A stretch of DNA of 64,000 nucleotides from Urechidicola vernalis (GCF_031846385.1 NZ_JAVRHV010000005.1:1-64000); one strand, 5' to 3'. Positions 46,589 through 56,252 are shown, counted from the stretch's first letter. Translations and numbers: made by a program. The notes: generated by a model from the letters alone, not told the origin.

Positions 46589-47593
46589 ATGGCAGCAGAT
46601 AAAGAGAAAGAAGCGAAATTAAAAGCATTACAACTTACTTTAGATAAACTAGATAAGACCTACGGAAAAGGTTCTGTGATGAAAATGGGGGATGTGGCTC
46701 ATCAAGATGTAGATTCTATATCTTCTGGCTCATTAGGCTTAGATTTAGCGTTGGGCGTTGGTGGATATCCAAGAGGTAGAATTATTGAAATTTATGGACC
46801 GGAATCTTCTGGTAAAACAACCTTGACTATTCATGCCATAGCCGAAGCACAAAAGGCTGGTGGTATTGCTGCGTTTATTGATGCAGAGCATGCTTTTGAT
46901 CGTTTTTATGCAGAAAATTTAGGAGTAGATATAGACAACTTAATTATTTCTCAGCCTGATTATGGTGAGCAAGCATTAGAAATTACAGAAAATTTAATTC
47001 GTTCTGGCGCAATTGATTTAGTAGTTGTGGATTCTGTTGCGGCCTTAACTCCAAAAAGTGAAATTGAAGGAGAAATGGGTGATTCTAAAATGGGGTTACA
47101 TGCACGTTTAATGTCTCAAGCACTTCGTAAATTAACTGGTACTATTAGTAAAACAAATTGTACGGTAATTTTTATTAACCAATTACGTGAAAAAATTGGT
47201 GTAATGTTCGGAAATCCGGAGACTACAACAGGTGGTAACGCCTTAAAATTCTATGCATCTGTTCGTTTAGATATTAGAAGAAGAACACAAATTAAAGATG
47301 GCGATAGAGTATTAGGAAATAGCACGAAAGTAAAAGTAGTTAAGAATAAAGTAGCACCACCATTTCAAATGGCAGAATTCGATATTATGTACGGTGCAGG
47401 AATTTCTAAAGTTGGAGAAATTTTAGATTTAGGAGTGGAGTATGGTATTGTTAAGAAAAGTGGTTCTTGGTTTAGTTATGGAGACACCAAACTAGGGCAG
47501 GGGCGTGACGCTGTTAAAGGCTTAATCAAAGACAACCCAGATTTAGCAGACGAATTAGAAAAGAAAATTAAAGCCGCTATAGACGAGCAGTAA
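46589..47593 (+). CDS. recA: Recombinase RecA
   Basis: The protein has 334 residues. The Walker A motif GPESSGKT is at 70-77. LVVVDSVAALTPKSEIEGEM, the L2-type GNPETTTGGNALKFYASVRL and FINQLREKIGVMFG are diagnostic. It forms filaments on single-stranded DNA, drives strand exchange and triggers LexA-type cleavage. A strong terminator follows. Confidence 0.98.
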   Translation: MAADKEKEAKLKALQLTLDKLDKTYGKGSVMKMGDVAHQDVDSISSGSLGLDLALGVGGYPRGRIIEIYGPESSGKTTLTIHAIAEAQKAGGIAAFIDAEHAFDRFYAENLGVDIDNLIISQPDYGEQALEITENLIRSGAIDLVVVDSVAALTPKSEIEGEMGDSKMGLHARLMSQALRKLTGTISKTNCTVIFINQLREKIGVMFGNPETTTGGNALKFYASVRLDIRRRTQIKDGDRVLGNSTKVKVVKNKVAPPFQMAEFDIMYGAGISKVGEILDLGVEYGIVKKSGSWFSYGDTKLGQGRDAVKGLIKDNPDLADELEKKIKAAIDEQ

Positions 47594-47610
47594 TTTATGT
47601 TTCATATAAA

Positions 47611-47640
47611 AAAAAGACCTACTAATTAGTAGGTCTTTTT
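47611..47640. terminator. Bidirectional terminator between recA and the LysE gene
   Basis: A perfect 30-base palindrome (AAAAAGACCTACTAA and its complement) with A and T tracts serves both convergent genes. Its last base is also the last base of the LysE-gene stop. Confidence 0.9.
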
Positions 47641-48311
47641 TATTGAACTTTATCTATAATATCATCAATACTCATGTCTTCTGGAGGAATAAAACCTTTG
47701 ACAACTAAAACTAGACCAAAGATAATTAGCGCTATTCCCATTCCCTTTTTAATTTTTGTAATTACTAATGGAGTTAGTTTACTTTTTAATTGTTTAGCCA
47801 GCACAATTTTTCCTATATCGGTAATAAAATAGGCTATTATAATTGCGGTAAAAAATCTAAAAATTCGATCTACATCCATACTTAAGGCCGAACTAACACC
47901 AAGCACCATAATTAACCAAAAAGCAAGTACACCAACATTAATAAAGTTTAAAAAGAAGCCTTTTACAAACAAGCCCAGGTAGTTTTTCTTTTCCGGAATT
48001 ACAAATCCATTATCGGTAGTTGGTAATTCGGTTTTACTTCTAAAATAAGTACTTAAACCGTATATGATTAAAATGCCTCCACCTACAAAGAATAAATTAG
48101 GATCGTCCTTTATTTCGGTTAAAAATTGATGCGAACCGTAAAAGGCAAATAGGATAAATACTATATCCGCCGCTACAACACCTATATCAAAAACAATAGC
48201 AGCCCTAGCCCCTTTTAAAATACTGGTTTGTATTAGTTTAAAAAATACAGGACCAATCATAAAGGCCAATCCGAAACCAATAGGAATTGCTTTTAGAATA
48301 TCTTCAACCAT
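47640..48311 (-). CDS. LysE-family transporter
   Basis: The protein has 223 residues with about six membrane segments. The family start IGFGLAFMIGPVFFKLIQTS is followed by GARAAIVFDIGVVAADIVFI. Relatives export amino acids or related solutes; the substrate is unknown. It begins 17 bases after the reductase gene stop and is probably in its operon. Confidence 0.85.
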   Translation of the reverse strand: MVEDILKAIPIGFGLAFMIGPVFFKLIQTSILKGARAAIVFDIGVVAADIVFILFAFYGSHQFLTEIKDDPNLFFVGGGILIIYGLSTYFRSKTELPTTDNGFVIPEKKNYLGLFVKGFFLNFINVGVLAFWLIMVLGVSSALSMDVDRIFRFFTAIIIAYFITDIGKIVLAKQLKSKLTPLVITKIKKGMGIALIIFGLVLVVKGFIPPEDMSIDDIIDKVQ

Positions 48312-48328
48312 AAGGCTAAAGTACGATT

Positions 48329-49369
48329 TTAAACATCATCAAAATCAATCGAAACTTTTGGAGAAGTCGGATGTGCTTGGCAGGTTAAAATTAACCCTTC
48401 CTCAATTTCATCATCTGTTAAAATTTCGTTGCGATCCATTTTTACAGTTCCTTCTGTAACCTTCGCTAAACAACTGCTACAAATTCCTCCTTGACAAGAG
48501 TATGGTGCATCCAAGTCTTTGTCTAAAGCAGCGTTAAGAATGTATTTTTTCTGAGGCATAATAAAGGTTGTTTCCTCATCATCTAACATCACTGTAATTT
48601 CAGAATTTCCATCTGGTATATCAGCACCTTCATTAACTTCAACTGGAACAGAAAACAATTCATAATGAATATTTTCTTCAGCCATTCCATTAGATGCTAA
48701 AGTTCTGGAAACTTCTTTAATCATACTTTCAGGTCCACATATGTAGGCAGAATCGAAAGCAGTGTCTTTATATTCGTTTTTTAAGAAATAATTTACATTT
48801 CCATTATCACATCTACCGAATAAAGAACCATCAACTTCAACTCTACTAAAGATATAGTGTACATTTAAACGTGTTCCATACATTTTTTTAAGAACGTCTA
48901 GTTTCTCTTTAAAAATAACATCGTCTTCTGTTTTGTTACCATAAATCAAAGTAAAAGTAGAATCGTCGTGTAATGATGCTTTGGCCATTGCCATAATTGG
49001 TGTAATTCCGCTACCTGCCGCAAAAGCAATATAGTTTTTTCCACTTTGAGGCTCTAAAATAAAACGACCTTCTGGTTTAGAAACTTCTAATTTATCACCA
49101 GCATTTAGTCTATTGGTTGCGTATACAGAAAAAGTACCACCTTCTACCGCTTTTATAGCAACTTTTAAAACATCAGTATTCGGATCAGAACAAATAGAAT
49201 ACGCTCTACGAACCTCTTTACCATCAATTTCCTTTTTAATAGTGATGTATTGACCGGCTTTAAATTGGAATTCAGCCTGCAATTTTTCAGGTACATCAAA
49301 GGTAATTGAAACCGCGTCAGCCGTTTCTTTTTTAACTTCTTTTATAGTGAGTTTATGGAATTGTGCCAT
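48329..49369 (-). CDS. FNR-like reductase with C-terminal 2Fe-2S ferredoxin domain (PaaE-like)
   Basis: The protein has 346 residues. The FAD domain is about 1-100, with RRAYSICSDP binding flavin. The NAD(P) domain is about 105-235 (YIAFAAGSGITPIMAM, YICGPESMI). The plant-type 2Fe-2S domain is about 255-346, with Cys spacing C-x4-C-x2-C in CQGGICSSC and a fourth Cys in ILTCQAHP. It moves electrons from NAD(P)H through FAD to an iron-sulphur centre for an oxygenase or similar partner. No phenylacetate genes are nearby, so the partner is open. Confidence 0.9.
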   Translation of the reverse strand: MAQFHKLTIKEVKKETADAVSITFDVPEKLQAEFQFKAGQYITIKKEIDGKEVRRAYSICSDPNTDVLKVAIKAVEGGTFSVYATNRLNAGDKLEVSKPEGRFILEPQSGKNYIAFAAGSGITPIMAMAKASLHDDSTFTLIYGNKTEDDVIFKEKLDVLKKMYGTRLNVHYIFSRVEVDGSLFGRCDNGNVNYFLKNEYKDTAFDSAYICGPESMIKEVSRTLASNGMAEENIHYELFSVPVEVNEGADIPDGNSEITVMLDDEETTFIMPQKKYILNAALDKDLDAPYSCQGGICSSCLAKVTEGTVKMDRNEILTDDEIEEGLILTCQAHPTSPKVSIDFDDV

Positions 49370-49389
49370 GTATAATAGTAATTAGTTTG

Positions 49390-49397
49390 CAAAGGTA
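49390..49397 (-). promoter_or_regulatory. -7 box of the reductase operon
   Basis: TACCTTTG on the minus strand is a full match, 20 bases upstream of the ATG at 49369. Confidence 0.55.
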
Positions 49398-49601
49398 TGA
49401 AACTTCTTTTTCAGAAGGGAATTTAACCCAAATTATACAATAGAAAATCTATTCCAACTATAAACTACTTTAAGTACTAATACTTTGTTCAGTTTTTTAA
49501 CTTCACCATAGCGGTGCTAAGCTAAAGTAAAGAAAACGGTACTGTTTATTGTAGTTTAAAGTTTCATAACGAAGTTCATCTTCAAAATTTGGATTGAAAA
49601 A

Positions 49602-49639
49602 TATACCTAAGAATATTATACATAAGAAAATTATGTATA
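49602..49639. promoter_or_regulatory. Probable PadR operator
   Basis: TATACATAA (49617-49625) and TTATGTATA (49631-49639) form a perfect dyad with a 5-base spacer. A third half-site copy, TATACCTAAGAA (49602-49613), repeats TATACATAAGAA (49617-49628) in direct orientation 15 bases earlier. The dyad ends 10 bases before the padR ATG, as expected for autoregulation. Confidence 0.55.
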
Positions 49640-49649
49640 TATTTATGGC

Positions 49650-49988
49650 ATGGGAAATCAGAAATTATATAAAGGTTCTTTGCAAACCATTATTTTAAAG
49701 TTGTTGGAAGAGAACGATAAAATGTATGGTTATGAAATTACTCAAAAAGTAAAGGCTTTAACCCAAGGTGAGTTAAAGATTACCGAAGGTGCCTTATACC
49801 CTGCACTGCATAAATTGGAGGCTGATGGTTTGTTAGATGTAGAAATAGCCAAAGTAGGAAATAGAATGCGTAAGTATTACAAACTTACCGAACAAGGTAC
49901 TAAAGAAACAGTACACCGTTTGGCTGAGATGCAAGAGTTTTTAAAAACAATGCAGCATTTGGTAAACCCTAAATTGAGTTTGGAATGA
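49650..49988 (+). CDS. PadR-family transcriptional regulator
   Basis: The protein has 112 residues. The winged-helix motif KMYGYEITQKV is followed by ITEGALYPALHKLEADGLL and RKYYKLTEQG. It is likely to repress its own operon (membrane protein, DUF5687 permease, ABC ATPase) through the dyad at 49617-49639, and its inducer is probably a toxic small molecule or envelope stress. The next gene overlaps by 4 bases. Confidence 0.92.
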   Translation: MGNQKLYKGSLQTIILKLLEENDKMYGYEITQKVKALTQGELKITEGALYPALHKLEADGLLDVEIAKVGNRMRKYYKLTEQGTKETVHRLAEMQEFLKTMQHLVNPKLSLE

Positions 49989-50674
49989 GTATAACCAAAA
50001 GCCATATAAAAGAATTATACCAATTTACAAGTGCTCATTTTGTAGAGCATTATGATGTGCAAACAGAATTGGTAGATCATTTAGCCAATGATATTGAAGC
50101 AATTTGGGAAAATCAACCGAGTCTTTCTTTTGAGCAAGCTAGGGACCAATCGTTTAAGAAATTCGGTGTTTTTGGTTTTATGGGAGTTGTTGAGGAAAAG
50201 CAAAAACAAATAAGTAAAAAATATTGGCGCTTAGTTTGGTCCGTATTCAAGGGTTTTTTTAAACTGCCACAAATTATAGTAACTGCCACAATATGTATTG
50301 GTATTTATACTTTATTACAACTTGTAAATCAAGAATGGGTATTTGCAGTTATTGGGTTTGGCGGAGCTTCTTTAATGATTTTCAGAGCGTTTCAAATTAA
50401 GAAGCATATGAAAGTAGGTTTTGAAAAAACTAAAAAAAAATGGATGTTAGAAGAACACATTTACGGTTTTGGAAATTTTGTAGGCTTATTTAATCTTTTG
50501 ATTCAATTTGTGTTTATTATGGATCCAGTCAGTTCTAATTTTTTAATATTTCTTATTGCAATTTTTTTAACTGTTTTTTCTCTAACCATTTATATTACAG
50601 CATTTATACTTCCATCTAATATGGAAACTTTTTTAGAAAAAGAATATCCTGAGTATAAATCTGTAACAATTTAG
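49985..50674 (+). CDS. Membrane protein of the PadR operon
   Basis: The protein has 229 residues. About 1-75 are a soluble helical part (ELVDHLANDIEAIWENQPSL, ARDQSFKKFG) like the prefix domains often encoded next to PadR. Four hydrophobic segments follow (near 98-112, 115-130, 160-180, 185-210). I do not recognise a named family. It overlaps padR by 4 bases (ATGA), so the two are coupled. Confidence 0.75.
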   Translation: MSITKSHIKELYQFTSAHFVEHYDVQTELVDHLANDIEAIWENQPSLSFEQARDQSFKKFGVFGFMGVVEEKQKQISKKYWRLVWSVFKGFFKLPQIIVTATICIGIYTLLQLVNQEWVFAVIGFGGASLMIFRAFQIKKHMKVGFEKTKKKWMLEEHIYGFGNFVGLFNLLIQFVFIMDPVSSNFLIFLIAIFLTVFSLTIYITAFILPSNMETFLEKEYPEYKSVTI

Positions 50675-50714
50675 AGTTTAAAACTACTAACACTTCGTAA
50701 CTAACTACTACGCT

Positions 50715-52184
50715 ATGATAAAACACTTTATTTCTCTTGAGTGGAAACAATATTTCCGCTCTTCTTATTGGCAAAAAGGATTAGCTGTTAAGATTTTACT
50801 AGGCTTTTTTGCGGTTTACATGATGGTATCATTTTTAAGTCTGGGAATCTTTAGTTTTTTTATAATTAGAAAAACAGTTCCAGATGCTGATCCATTACAT
50901 GTTGTTAATTCCTATTTGCTTTTTGCTATTATGGGAGATTTAATTTTCAGGTATTTAATGCAAAAATTACCTGCAATGAAAATTAAACCGTTACTGGTTT
51001 TACCAATTAAAAAGAAAAAACTAGTCCATTATGTGTTGGCTAAATCAGCAATTTCAGCATTCAATATTTTCGGATTGTTCTTTTATGTTCCGTTTGCCAT
51101 TGTTTTAATGAAAGAAGGTTATAGCGTTAGCGGAGCACTTGGTTGGCTTTTTGCAATGATTGTTATTATTCAATCTTCTAATTTCTTAAACTTTATAATT
51201 AATAAAAGTAACATCGCTTTTGCAGTGCTTGCCTCAATATTAGGTGGTGCAGTTGCATTGCAATATTTTAACATATTCGACCTTACAGCAATAAGCAAAC
51301 CATTGTTTAACGCTATTTACGAAACGCCAAGTTTAAGTTTAATTCCTTTAATCTTATTGTTTACTTTTTACTTTATAAATTTTAAAATTTTAAAAAGTCA
51401 ACTGTTTTTAGACGGAGCTATTAAAGCTAAAGTTAAGGAGGTAAACGCCTCAGATTTGTCTTGGGTTAATAGCTTTGGAGAAATGGGACCATTTATTAAA
51501 AATGAAATGCGTCTTATTTGGAGAAACAAAAGAACAAAAATGGTCTTTTTAATGTCATTTCTTTTTGTTTTATACGGCCTAATTTTCTTTACCAATCCTA
51601 TTTATGAAGAAAAAATGAAGGGGTTTTTAGTATTCGCTTCCATATTTGTTACAGGAGGGTTTGTGCTAAACTACGGCCAGTTTATTCCGGCTTGGGAAAG
51701 TGCTTATTACAAAATGTTAATGACTCAAAATTTAAGTTACCGAAAGTACATAGAATCAAAATGGTTTTTGATGACCGCTATTACTACCGTGCTATTTATT
51801 TTAGCTACACCTTATTTGTATTTTGGAACAAAGACCTATTTAATGGTAGCCGCTGGCGCAATATTTAACATTGGTATAAACACGCTTGTAATATTATATG
51901 CCGGCTCCTTTAATAGAAAACGTATTGAACTAAACGTAAGCGGAATTGGAAATACGCAAGGCACAAGTGCAAAACAATTTATTATTATAATTCCAATAAT
52001 GGGAATTCCAATTGCAATCTTTTATTTGTTTTACTTAACAATAAGTTACCACGCAGGACTTATTGCCATTGGTGTATTTGGAATATTAGGATTGTTACTA
52101 CGCAATTATTTTATGGATTTAATTGCAAAAAAATATGTAAAAAATAAATATGCAGCCATCAGTGCTTTTGAAGAAGTTGCATAA
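50715..52184 (+). CDS. DUF5687 family ABC-type permease
   Basis: The protein has 489 residues with about 10-12 membrane segments. It begins FISLEWKQYFRSSYWQKGLA, and a conserved central loop contains GPFIKNEMRLIWRNKRTKMV. Family members pair with an ATPase encoded next door, here after 15 bases (52200). The transported substance is unknown; the PadR control suggests a stress or drug response. Confidence 0.85.
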   Translation: MIKHFISLEWKQYFRSSYWQKGLAVKILLGFFAVYMMVSFLSLGIFSFFIIRKTVPDADPLHVVNSYLLFAIMGDLIFRYLMQKLPAMKIKPLLVLPIKKKKLVHYVLAKSAISAFNIFGLFFYVPFAIVLMKEGYSVSGALGWLFAMIVIIQSSNFLNFIINKSNIAFAVLASILGGAVALQYFNIFDLTAISKPLFNAIYETPSLSLIPLILLFTFYFINFKILKSQLFLDGAIKAKVKEVNASDLSWVNSFGEMGPFIKNEMRLIWRNKRTKMVFLMSFLFVLYGLIFFTNPIYEEKMKGFLVFASIFVTGGFVLNYGQFIPAWESAYYKMLMTQNLSYRKYIESKWFLMTAITTVLFILATPYLYFGTKTYLMVAAGAIFNIGINTLVILYAGSFNRKRIELNVSGIGNTQGTSAKQFIIIIPIMGIPIAIFYLFYLTISYHAGLIAIGVFGILGLLLRNYFMDLIAKKYVKNKYAAISAFEEVA

Positions 52185-52199
52185 AAAACAAAAGAAACT

Positions 52200-52895
52200 A
52201 TGATACAAGTAAATAATATATCTAAAAAGTATGGAGCTGTAGAAGTTCTAAAAATAGAAGGCTTAGAAATTCCTAAAGGACAAAGTTTTGGTTTGGTAGG
52301 AAATAACGGAGCGGGAAAAACAACCTTTTTCAATTTATTATTAGATTTAATAGAACCTAGTACGGGTAACATCTCTATAGACGATATTCAAGTTAATCAA
52401 AGCGAAGATTGGAAATCTATTACAGGATCTTTTATAGATGAAAGTTTTTTAATAGGGTATTTAACTCCAGAAGAGTACTTTTATTTTATCGGAGAATTAA
52501 GAGGTCAAAATAAAGCGGATATCGACTCTTTTGTAAAGCAATTCGAAGAGATATTTAATGATGAAATTCTTGGTAAGAAAAAGTATTTAAGAGACTTATC
52601 TAAAGGAAACCAGAAAAAGGCAGGAATTGTGGCAGCATTGATTGGCAACCCTGAATTTGTAATTTTAGATGAGCCTTTTGCAAATCTAGATCCAACAACT
52701 CAAATTAGACTAAAAACTATGTTGAAAGGATTGGTCAAGAATAAGGATATTACCTTGTTAGTATCAAGTCATGATTTGGGTCATGTAACTGAGGTTTGTG
52801 AGCGAATAGTCGTTTTGGAAAAAGGAGATGTCATTAAAGATATTCAAACATCTACAGAAACACTTAAAGAATTAGAGTCCCATTTTGCGATGTAA
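52200..52895 (+). CDS. ABC transporter ATP-binding protein
   Basis: The protein has 231 residues. Walker A is GNNGAGKTT (about 34-42), the signature is degenerate (LSKGNQKKAG), Walker B is FVILDEPFANLDP, and the switch is VSSHDLGHV. It is the ATPase for the DUF5687 permease and the last gene of the padR operon. Confidence 0.92.
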   Translation: MIQVNNISKKYGAVEVLKIEGLEIPKGQSFGLVGNNGAGKTTFFNLLLDLIEPSTGNISIDDIQVNQSEDWKSITGSFIDESFLIGYLTPEEYFYFIGELRGQNKADIDSFVKQFEEIFNDEILGKKKYLRDLSKGNQKKAGIVAALIGNPEFVILDEPFANLDPTTQIRLKTMLKGLVKNKDITLLVSSHDLGHVTEVCERIVVLEKGDVIKDIQTSTETLKELESHFAM

Positions 52896-53014
52896 TTTTA
52901 ATCATTGCATATATAACGGGGCGTCGCTGTTATTCTGAATTAATTTGTATTTTTACCACCTTATAACAATATTCAAGGTAGAATATAGTTTAAGTCAGAA
53001 CTAAACAAATTCGT

Positions 53015-55192
53015 TTGAAGAAAAATTTCTATAAATATTTATCAATATTTGCTATCCTTTTTGTTGTTAGTTGTTCAACTAGAAAAGATGCGTTTTTAAA
53101 TAGAAGTTTTCACTCCGTTACTGCAAAATATAATATTCTTTATAATGGTCAAGTTGCTTTTGATCAAGGTATTCAAGAACTGTATGCAACTTACAAAGAT
53201 GACTATTGGAAACGTTTACCAATTGAGCGCTTAGAGGTTTCAGAATTAGCCATACCTGGGGTCGAAATCTCAGGAGGAAATTCGAGCGCCGCTTTTGAAA
53301 AATCGGAAGAAAAAGCAGTTAAGGCAGTTCAGAAGCATTCCATGAATATTTCTGGAAAAGAAAAGAATAAACAAATTGATGACGCCTTTTTATTATTAGG
53401 TAAATCTCGTTATTATTCACAGCGATTTGTTCCTGCATTAGAAGCGTTTAATTATATAATTTTAAATTATCCAAATGCCGATTTAATTAATGAAACTAAA
53501 ATTTGGCAGGCAAAATCTTATTTGCGTTTGCAAAATGAAGAATTAGCATTAATTACCTTACAGCGAATCTTACAGCGAGAGGCTCTTGTAGATGATAAAA
53601 AAATTATAGAAAGTGTTCATACCGCGGCAGCAATGGTATATACGGTTATGGACAGCACACCACAAGTAGTGCATCATTTAAAGCAAGCAACGCTTACGGA
53701 TTATGATAAAGAACAAACAGCAAGAAACACCTTTATTCTTGGTCAAATTTACAGAGAACAAAACCATATAGACTCTTCTAATGTTGCATTTCAGAAAGTG
53801 ATTGACATGAAGCGCGTTCCCTACCGTTACAGAATTCATGCAGAAATAGAAATAGCTAAAAACCTTTCGAATGATACCGATACTGAGGTGCTTATTGCCA
53901 CGTTGAATAAGTTAATTGCGGATAGAGAAAACAGACCATATTTAGATGAGTTACATTACCATACTGGATTAGTACATCAAAAGTTAGGGAGAATTGATTT
54001 GGCAGAAGAGCATTTTGTAGCTTCAGTTCACGCAATTGGAGCCCAACAATTTCAACAAGGATTGTCATATGAAGCCCTAGGAAATATTCAGTTTGATAAA
54101 GCGAATTATGTTGAGGCTGGCTCTTATTATGATAGTGTTTTGCAGATTCCTCAAGACAGAAATACGAAAAGGATTCGAAGATTAGATCGAAAAAGAAAAA
54201 GTCTAGATGAGGTTATTTATTTTGAAAGCATAGCAAATGTTACAGATAGTATTTTAGGAGTTGTTGCTATGAGTAAAGAAGAACAAGTTATTTATTTTCA
54301 AGAGTATATTGATTGGTTAAAAGCGGAAGAAGCGGCGGCACAGCAACAAATTGAAAATACCGGTTTTGGGTCTTTGAATGATGCCAATAATGATTTTGGA
54401 GGTGATGGAAAATGGTATTTTTACAATTCTCAAATTGTTGGATTTGGCCAACAAGAATTTTACCAAGTTTGGGGCAATAGACCTTTAGAAGATAACTGGA
54501 GGCTATCAGATAAAAGCGTGCTAATTCCTGGAGACGAAAATGTAAACAACCTAGAAGTATTAGCAATTGAAGATGCAAAGAAATATGATTTAGAAACATA
54601 TCTGGAACGTATACCTACAGATAAATCTGAAATAGATAGTATTGGTTCGGTTCGCAATGAGGCGTATTATAAATTAGGATTGATTTATAAAGAACAATTT
54701 AAGCAGTTTGATATTGCATCGTATAACTTCGAAGATTTATTATCGTTTAACCCCGAAGAGAAATATATTCTTCCTACAAAATTTCATTTGTATCAAATTT
54801 ATTTAGAGTTAAATCCAATAAAGGCGGATAAGTTTAAAACTGATATTGTATCTAATTATCCAGAGTCTAAATACACACAATTGATATTAAACCCGGATGA
54901 ACTTATAGATGAAGATGATGCAAGTTCACCAGAGAATATTTATAAAAACGTATATTACGCTTATCAAGAAGGAAATTTTGAAGAAGTAATTACCAAATCA
55001 GAGGAAGCAATTATAAAATACAAAGACCAAGAGATTGTTCCTAAGTTTGAACTATTGAGAGCATATGCTATTGGAAAACGCGATGGAGTAGCAGCGTTTA
55101 GAGAAGCCTTGGTGTATGTTGCTTTTAAATATTCGAATACTGAAGAAGGTAAAAAAGCAACTGAAGTAATAGAAACAATTAATAAACTTTAA
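53015..55192 (+). CDS. sprE: Gliding/T9SS lipoprotein SprE (PorW)
   Basis: The protein has 725 residues starting at TTG 53015; no in-frame ATG is available upstream. It has a lipoprotein signal with Cys20 (LFVVSCSTRKD). The next part, FLNRSFHSVTAKYNILYNGQ, is the recognisable start of SprE. Many TPR-like helical repeats follow, for example DDAFLLLGKSRYYSQRF, DELHYHTGLVHQKLGRID and EAYYKLGLIYKEQFKQFD. SprE/PorW is a periplasm-facing lipoprotein needed for type IX secretion and gliding. This fits the T9SS cargo at 706-13416. Confidence 0.85.
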   Translation: MKKNFYKYLSIFAILFVVSCSTRKDAFLNRSFHSVTAKYNILYNGQVAFDQGIQELYATYKDDYWKRLPIERLEVSELAIPGVEISGGNSSAAFEKSEEKAVKAVQKHSMNISGKEKNKQIDDAFLLLGKSRYYSQRFVPALEAFNYIILNYPNADLINETKIWQAKSYLRLQNEELALITLQRILQREALVDDKKIIESVHTAAAMVYTVMDSTPQVVHHLKQATLTDYDKEQTARNTFILGQIYREQNHIDSSNVAFQKVIDMKRVPYRYRIHAEIEIAKNLSNDTDTEVLIATLNKLIADRENRPYLDELHYHTGLVHQKLGRIDLAEEHFVASVHAIGAQQFQQGLSYEALGNIQFDKANYVEAGSYYDSVLQIPQDRNTKRIRRLDRKRKSLDEVIYFESIANVTDSILGVVAMSKEEQVIYFQEYIDWLKAEEAAAQQQIENTGFGSLNDANNDFGGDGKWYFYNSQIVGFGQQEFYQVWGNRPLEDNWRLSDKSVLIPGDENVNNLEVLAIEDAKKYDLETYLERIPTDKSEIDSIGSVRNEAYYKLGLIYKEQFKQFDIASYNFEDLLSFNPEEKYILPTKFHLYQIYLELNPIKADKFKTDIVSNYPESKYTQLILNPDELIDEDDASSPENIYKNVYYAYQEGNFEEVITKSEEAIIKYKDQEIVPKFELLRAYAIGKRDGVAAFREALVYVAFKYSNTEEGKKATEVIETINKL

Positions 55193-55204
55193 ACCCCACT
55201 TATT

Positions 55205-55606
55205 ATGTTTACAGAAAAAAAAGGAGTACAGCCGCAAACCTCAGAAAGAAATATTATTGGAAAGAACACATCTATAATTGGTGATGTTCAGTCTGAAGGA
55301 GATTTTAGAATTGACGGGACTGTAGAAGGTACCATTAAAACATCTGGTAGAGTTATTATTGGAAGTAATGGTATTGTTAAAGGAGAAGTAGAGTGTGGAA
55401 ATGCTGATTTTGAAGGTACATTCTCGGGTAAATTAGTGGTATCAGAACTGTTATCCTTAAAGAAAACAGCCAATATAAATGGCGAAGTCTTTATCAATAA
55501 ATTATTAGTAGAACCCGGAGCTGTTTTCAATGCTAGTTGTACTATGAAATCTGGTATAAAAGATTTAAAAAAGAATGGCAGCCAAAAAGCCCAAAAAACA
55601 GCCTAA
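55205..55606 (+). CDS. Bactofilin (polymer-forming cytoskeletal protein)
   Basis: The protein has 133 residues. The core beta-helix repeats (IGDVQSEGDFRIDGTVEGTI, GKLVVSELLSLKKTANINGE) are typical of bactofilins. They polymerise under the inner membrane without nucleotide. It starts 12 bases after sprE and overlaps the next gene by 32 bases. Confidence 0.9.
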   Translation: MFTEKKGVQPQTSERNIIGKNTSIIGDVQSEGDFRIDGTVEGTIKTSGRVIIGSNGIVKGEVECGNADFEGTFSGKLVVSELLSLKKTANINGEVFINKLLVEPGAVFNASCTMKSGIKDLKKNGSQKAQKTA

Positions 55607-55796
55607 TAAATTTATTCTTCTTTCTGGAGCGGGCATTCAAATGGGCGTCACCATTTATCTTGCAGTATACCTAGGAAAAAAGTTAGACGAGAATTACCCT
55701 AGTGAAAAAAAATGGTTTACCATGGTTTTTACGCTATTAGGGGTTGCAGTGGCGTTGGTTAGTCTAATTACACAAGTAAATAAGATTAATAAGTGA
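55575..55796 (+). CDS. AtpZ/AtpI-type F1Fo ATP synthase accessory membrane protein
   Basis: The protein has 73 residues. After a basic N-terminus, two membrane segments (about 14-33 and 46-66) flank LGKKLDENYPSEKKW. This is the small AtpZ/AtpI family encoded ahead of atp genes, thought to help c-ring assembly or Mg2+ supply. It overlaps bactofilin by 32 bases and touches the next start. Confidence 0.85.
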   Translation: MAAKKPKKQPNKFILLSGAGIQMGVTIYLAVYLGKKLDENYPSEKKWFTMVFTLLGVAVALVSLITQVNKINK

Positions 55797-56218
55797 TGGC
55801 ATTTTCTATTTTTAAATATGTAATGCTCTTGTTTCTTGGTCTTGTCGTTGGATTCGGGCTTCATTTAGTTGTTTTAAATTATATGGAATTAGAATTATTT
55901 GAAAACAGAATAATTCTAGCATATAGTTTAAACTTTTGCGTTGCGGCTCTTATAGTTGGTGGTTTATTTATTGTTAGAGAAAAACAAAAAGACAATTTGG
56001 GAAGTCTTTTTATGATTGGCAGTTTTTTAAAATTTGCACTCTTTTTTATTGCCTTTTATCCATCATATACTTCTGATGGAGAAATGACCAAACAAGAATT
56101 TTTCACTTTTTTTATTCCTTATATTATCAGTCTGATTTTGGAGACTTTAGCATTGATTCGACTGCTCGAATATCTAGATTTTTACACTTCGAAATACCCT
56201 CAAAATAAAGACGAATAA
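55796..56218 (+). CDS. DUF6168 family membrane protein
   Basis: The protein has 140 residues with four hydrophobic segments. I take ATG 55796 as the start (MAFSIFKYVMLLFLGLVVGF); it overlaps the AtpZ stop in TGATG, while a GTG at 55793 adds one residue. Its place between AtpZ and atpB matches where AtpI lies in other bacteria. The role is inferred, not known. Confidence 0.8.
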   Translation: MAFSIFKYVMLLFLGLVVGFGLHLVVLNYMELELFENRIILAYSLNFCVAALIVGGLFIVREKQKDNLGSLFMIGSFLKFALFFIAFYPSYTSDGEMTKQEFFTFFIPYIISLILETLALIRLLEYLDFYTSKYPQNKDE

Positions 56219-56244
56219 TTGTTTTTCAATTAAATTTAAAAACA

Positions 56245-56252
56245 TACCTTTG
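56245..56252 (+). promoter_or_regulatory. -7 box of the atpBEFHAG operon
   Basis: TACCTTTG is a full TAnnTTTG match, 35 bases before the atpB ATG at 56288. Confidence 0.6.
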
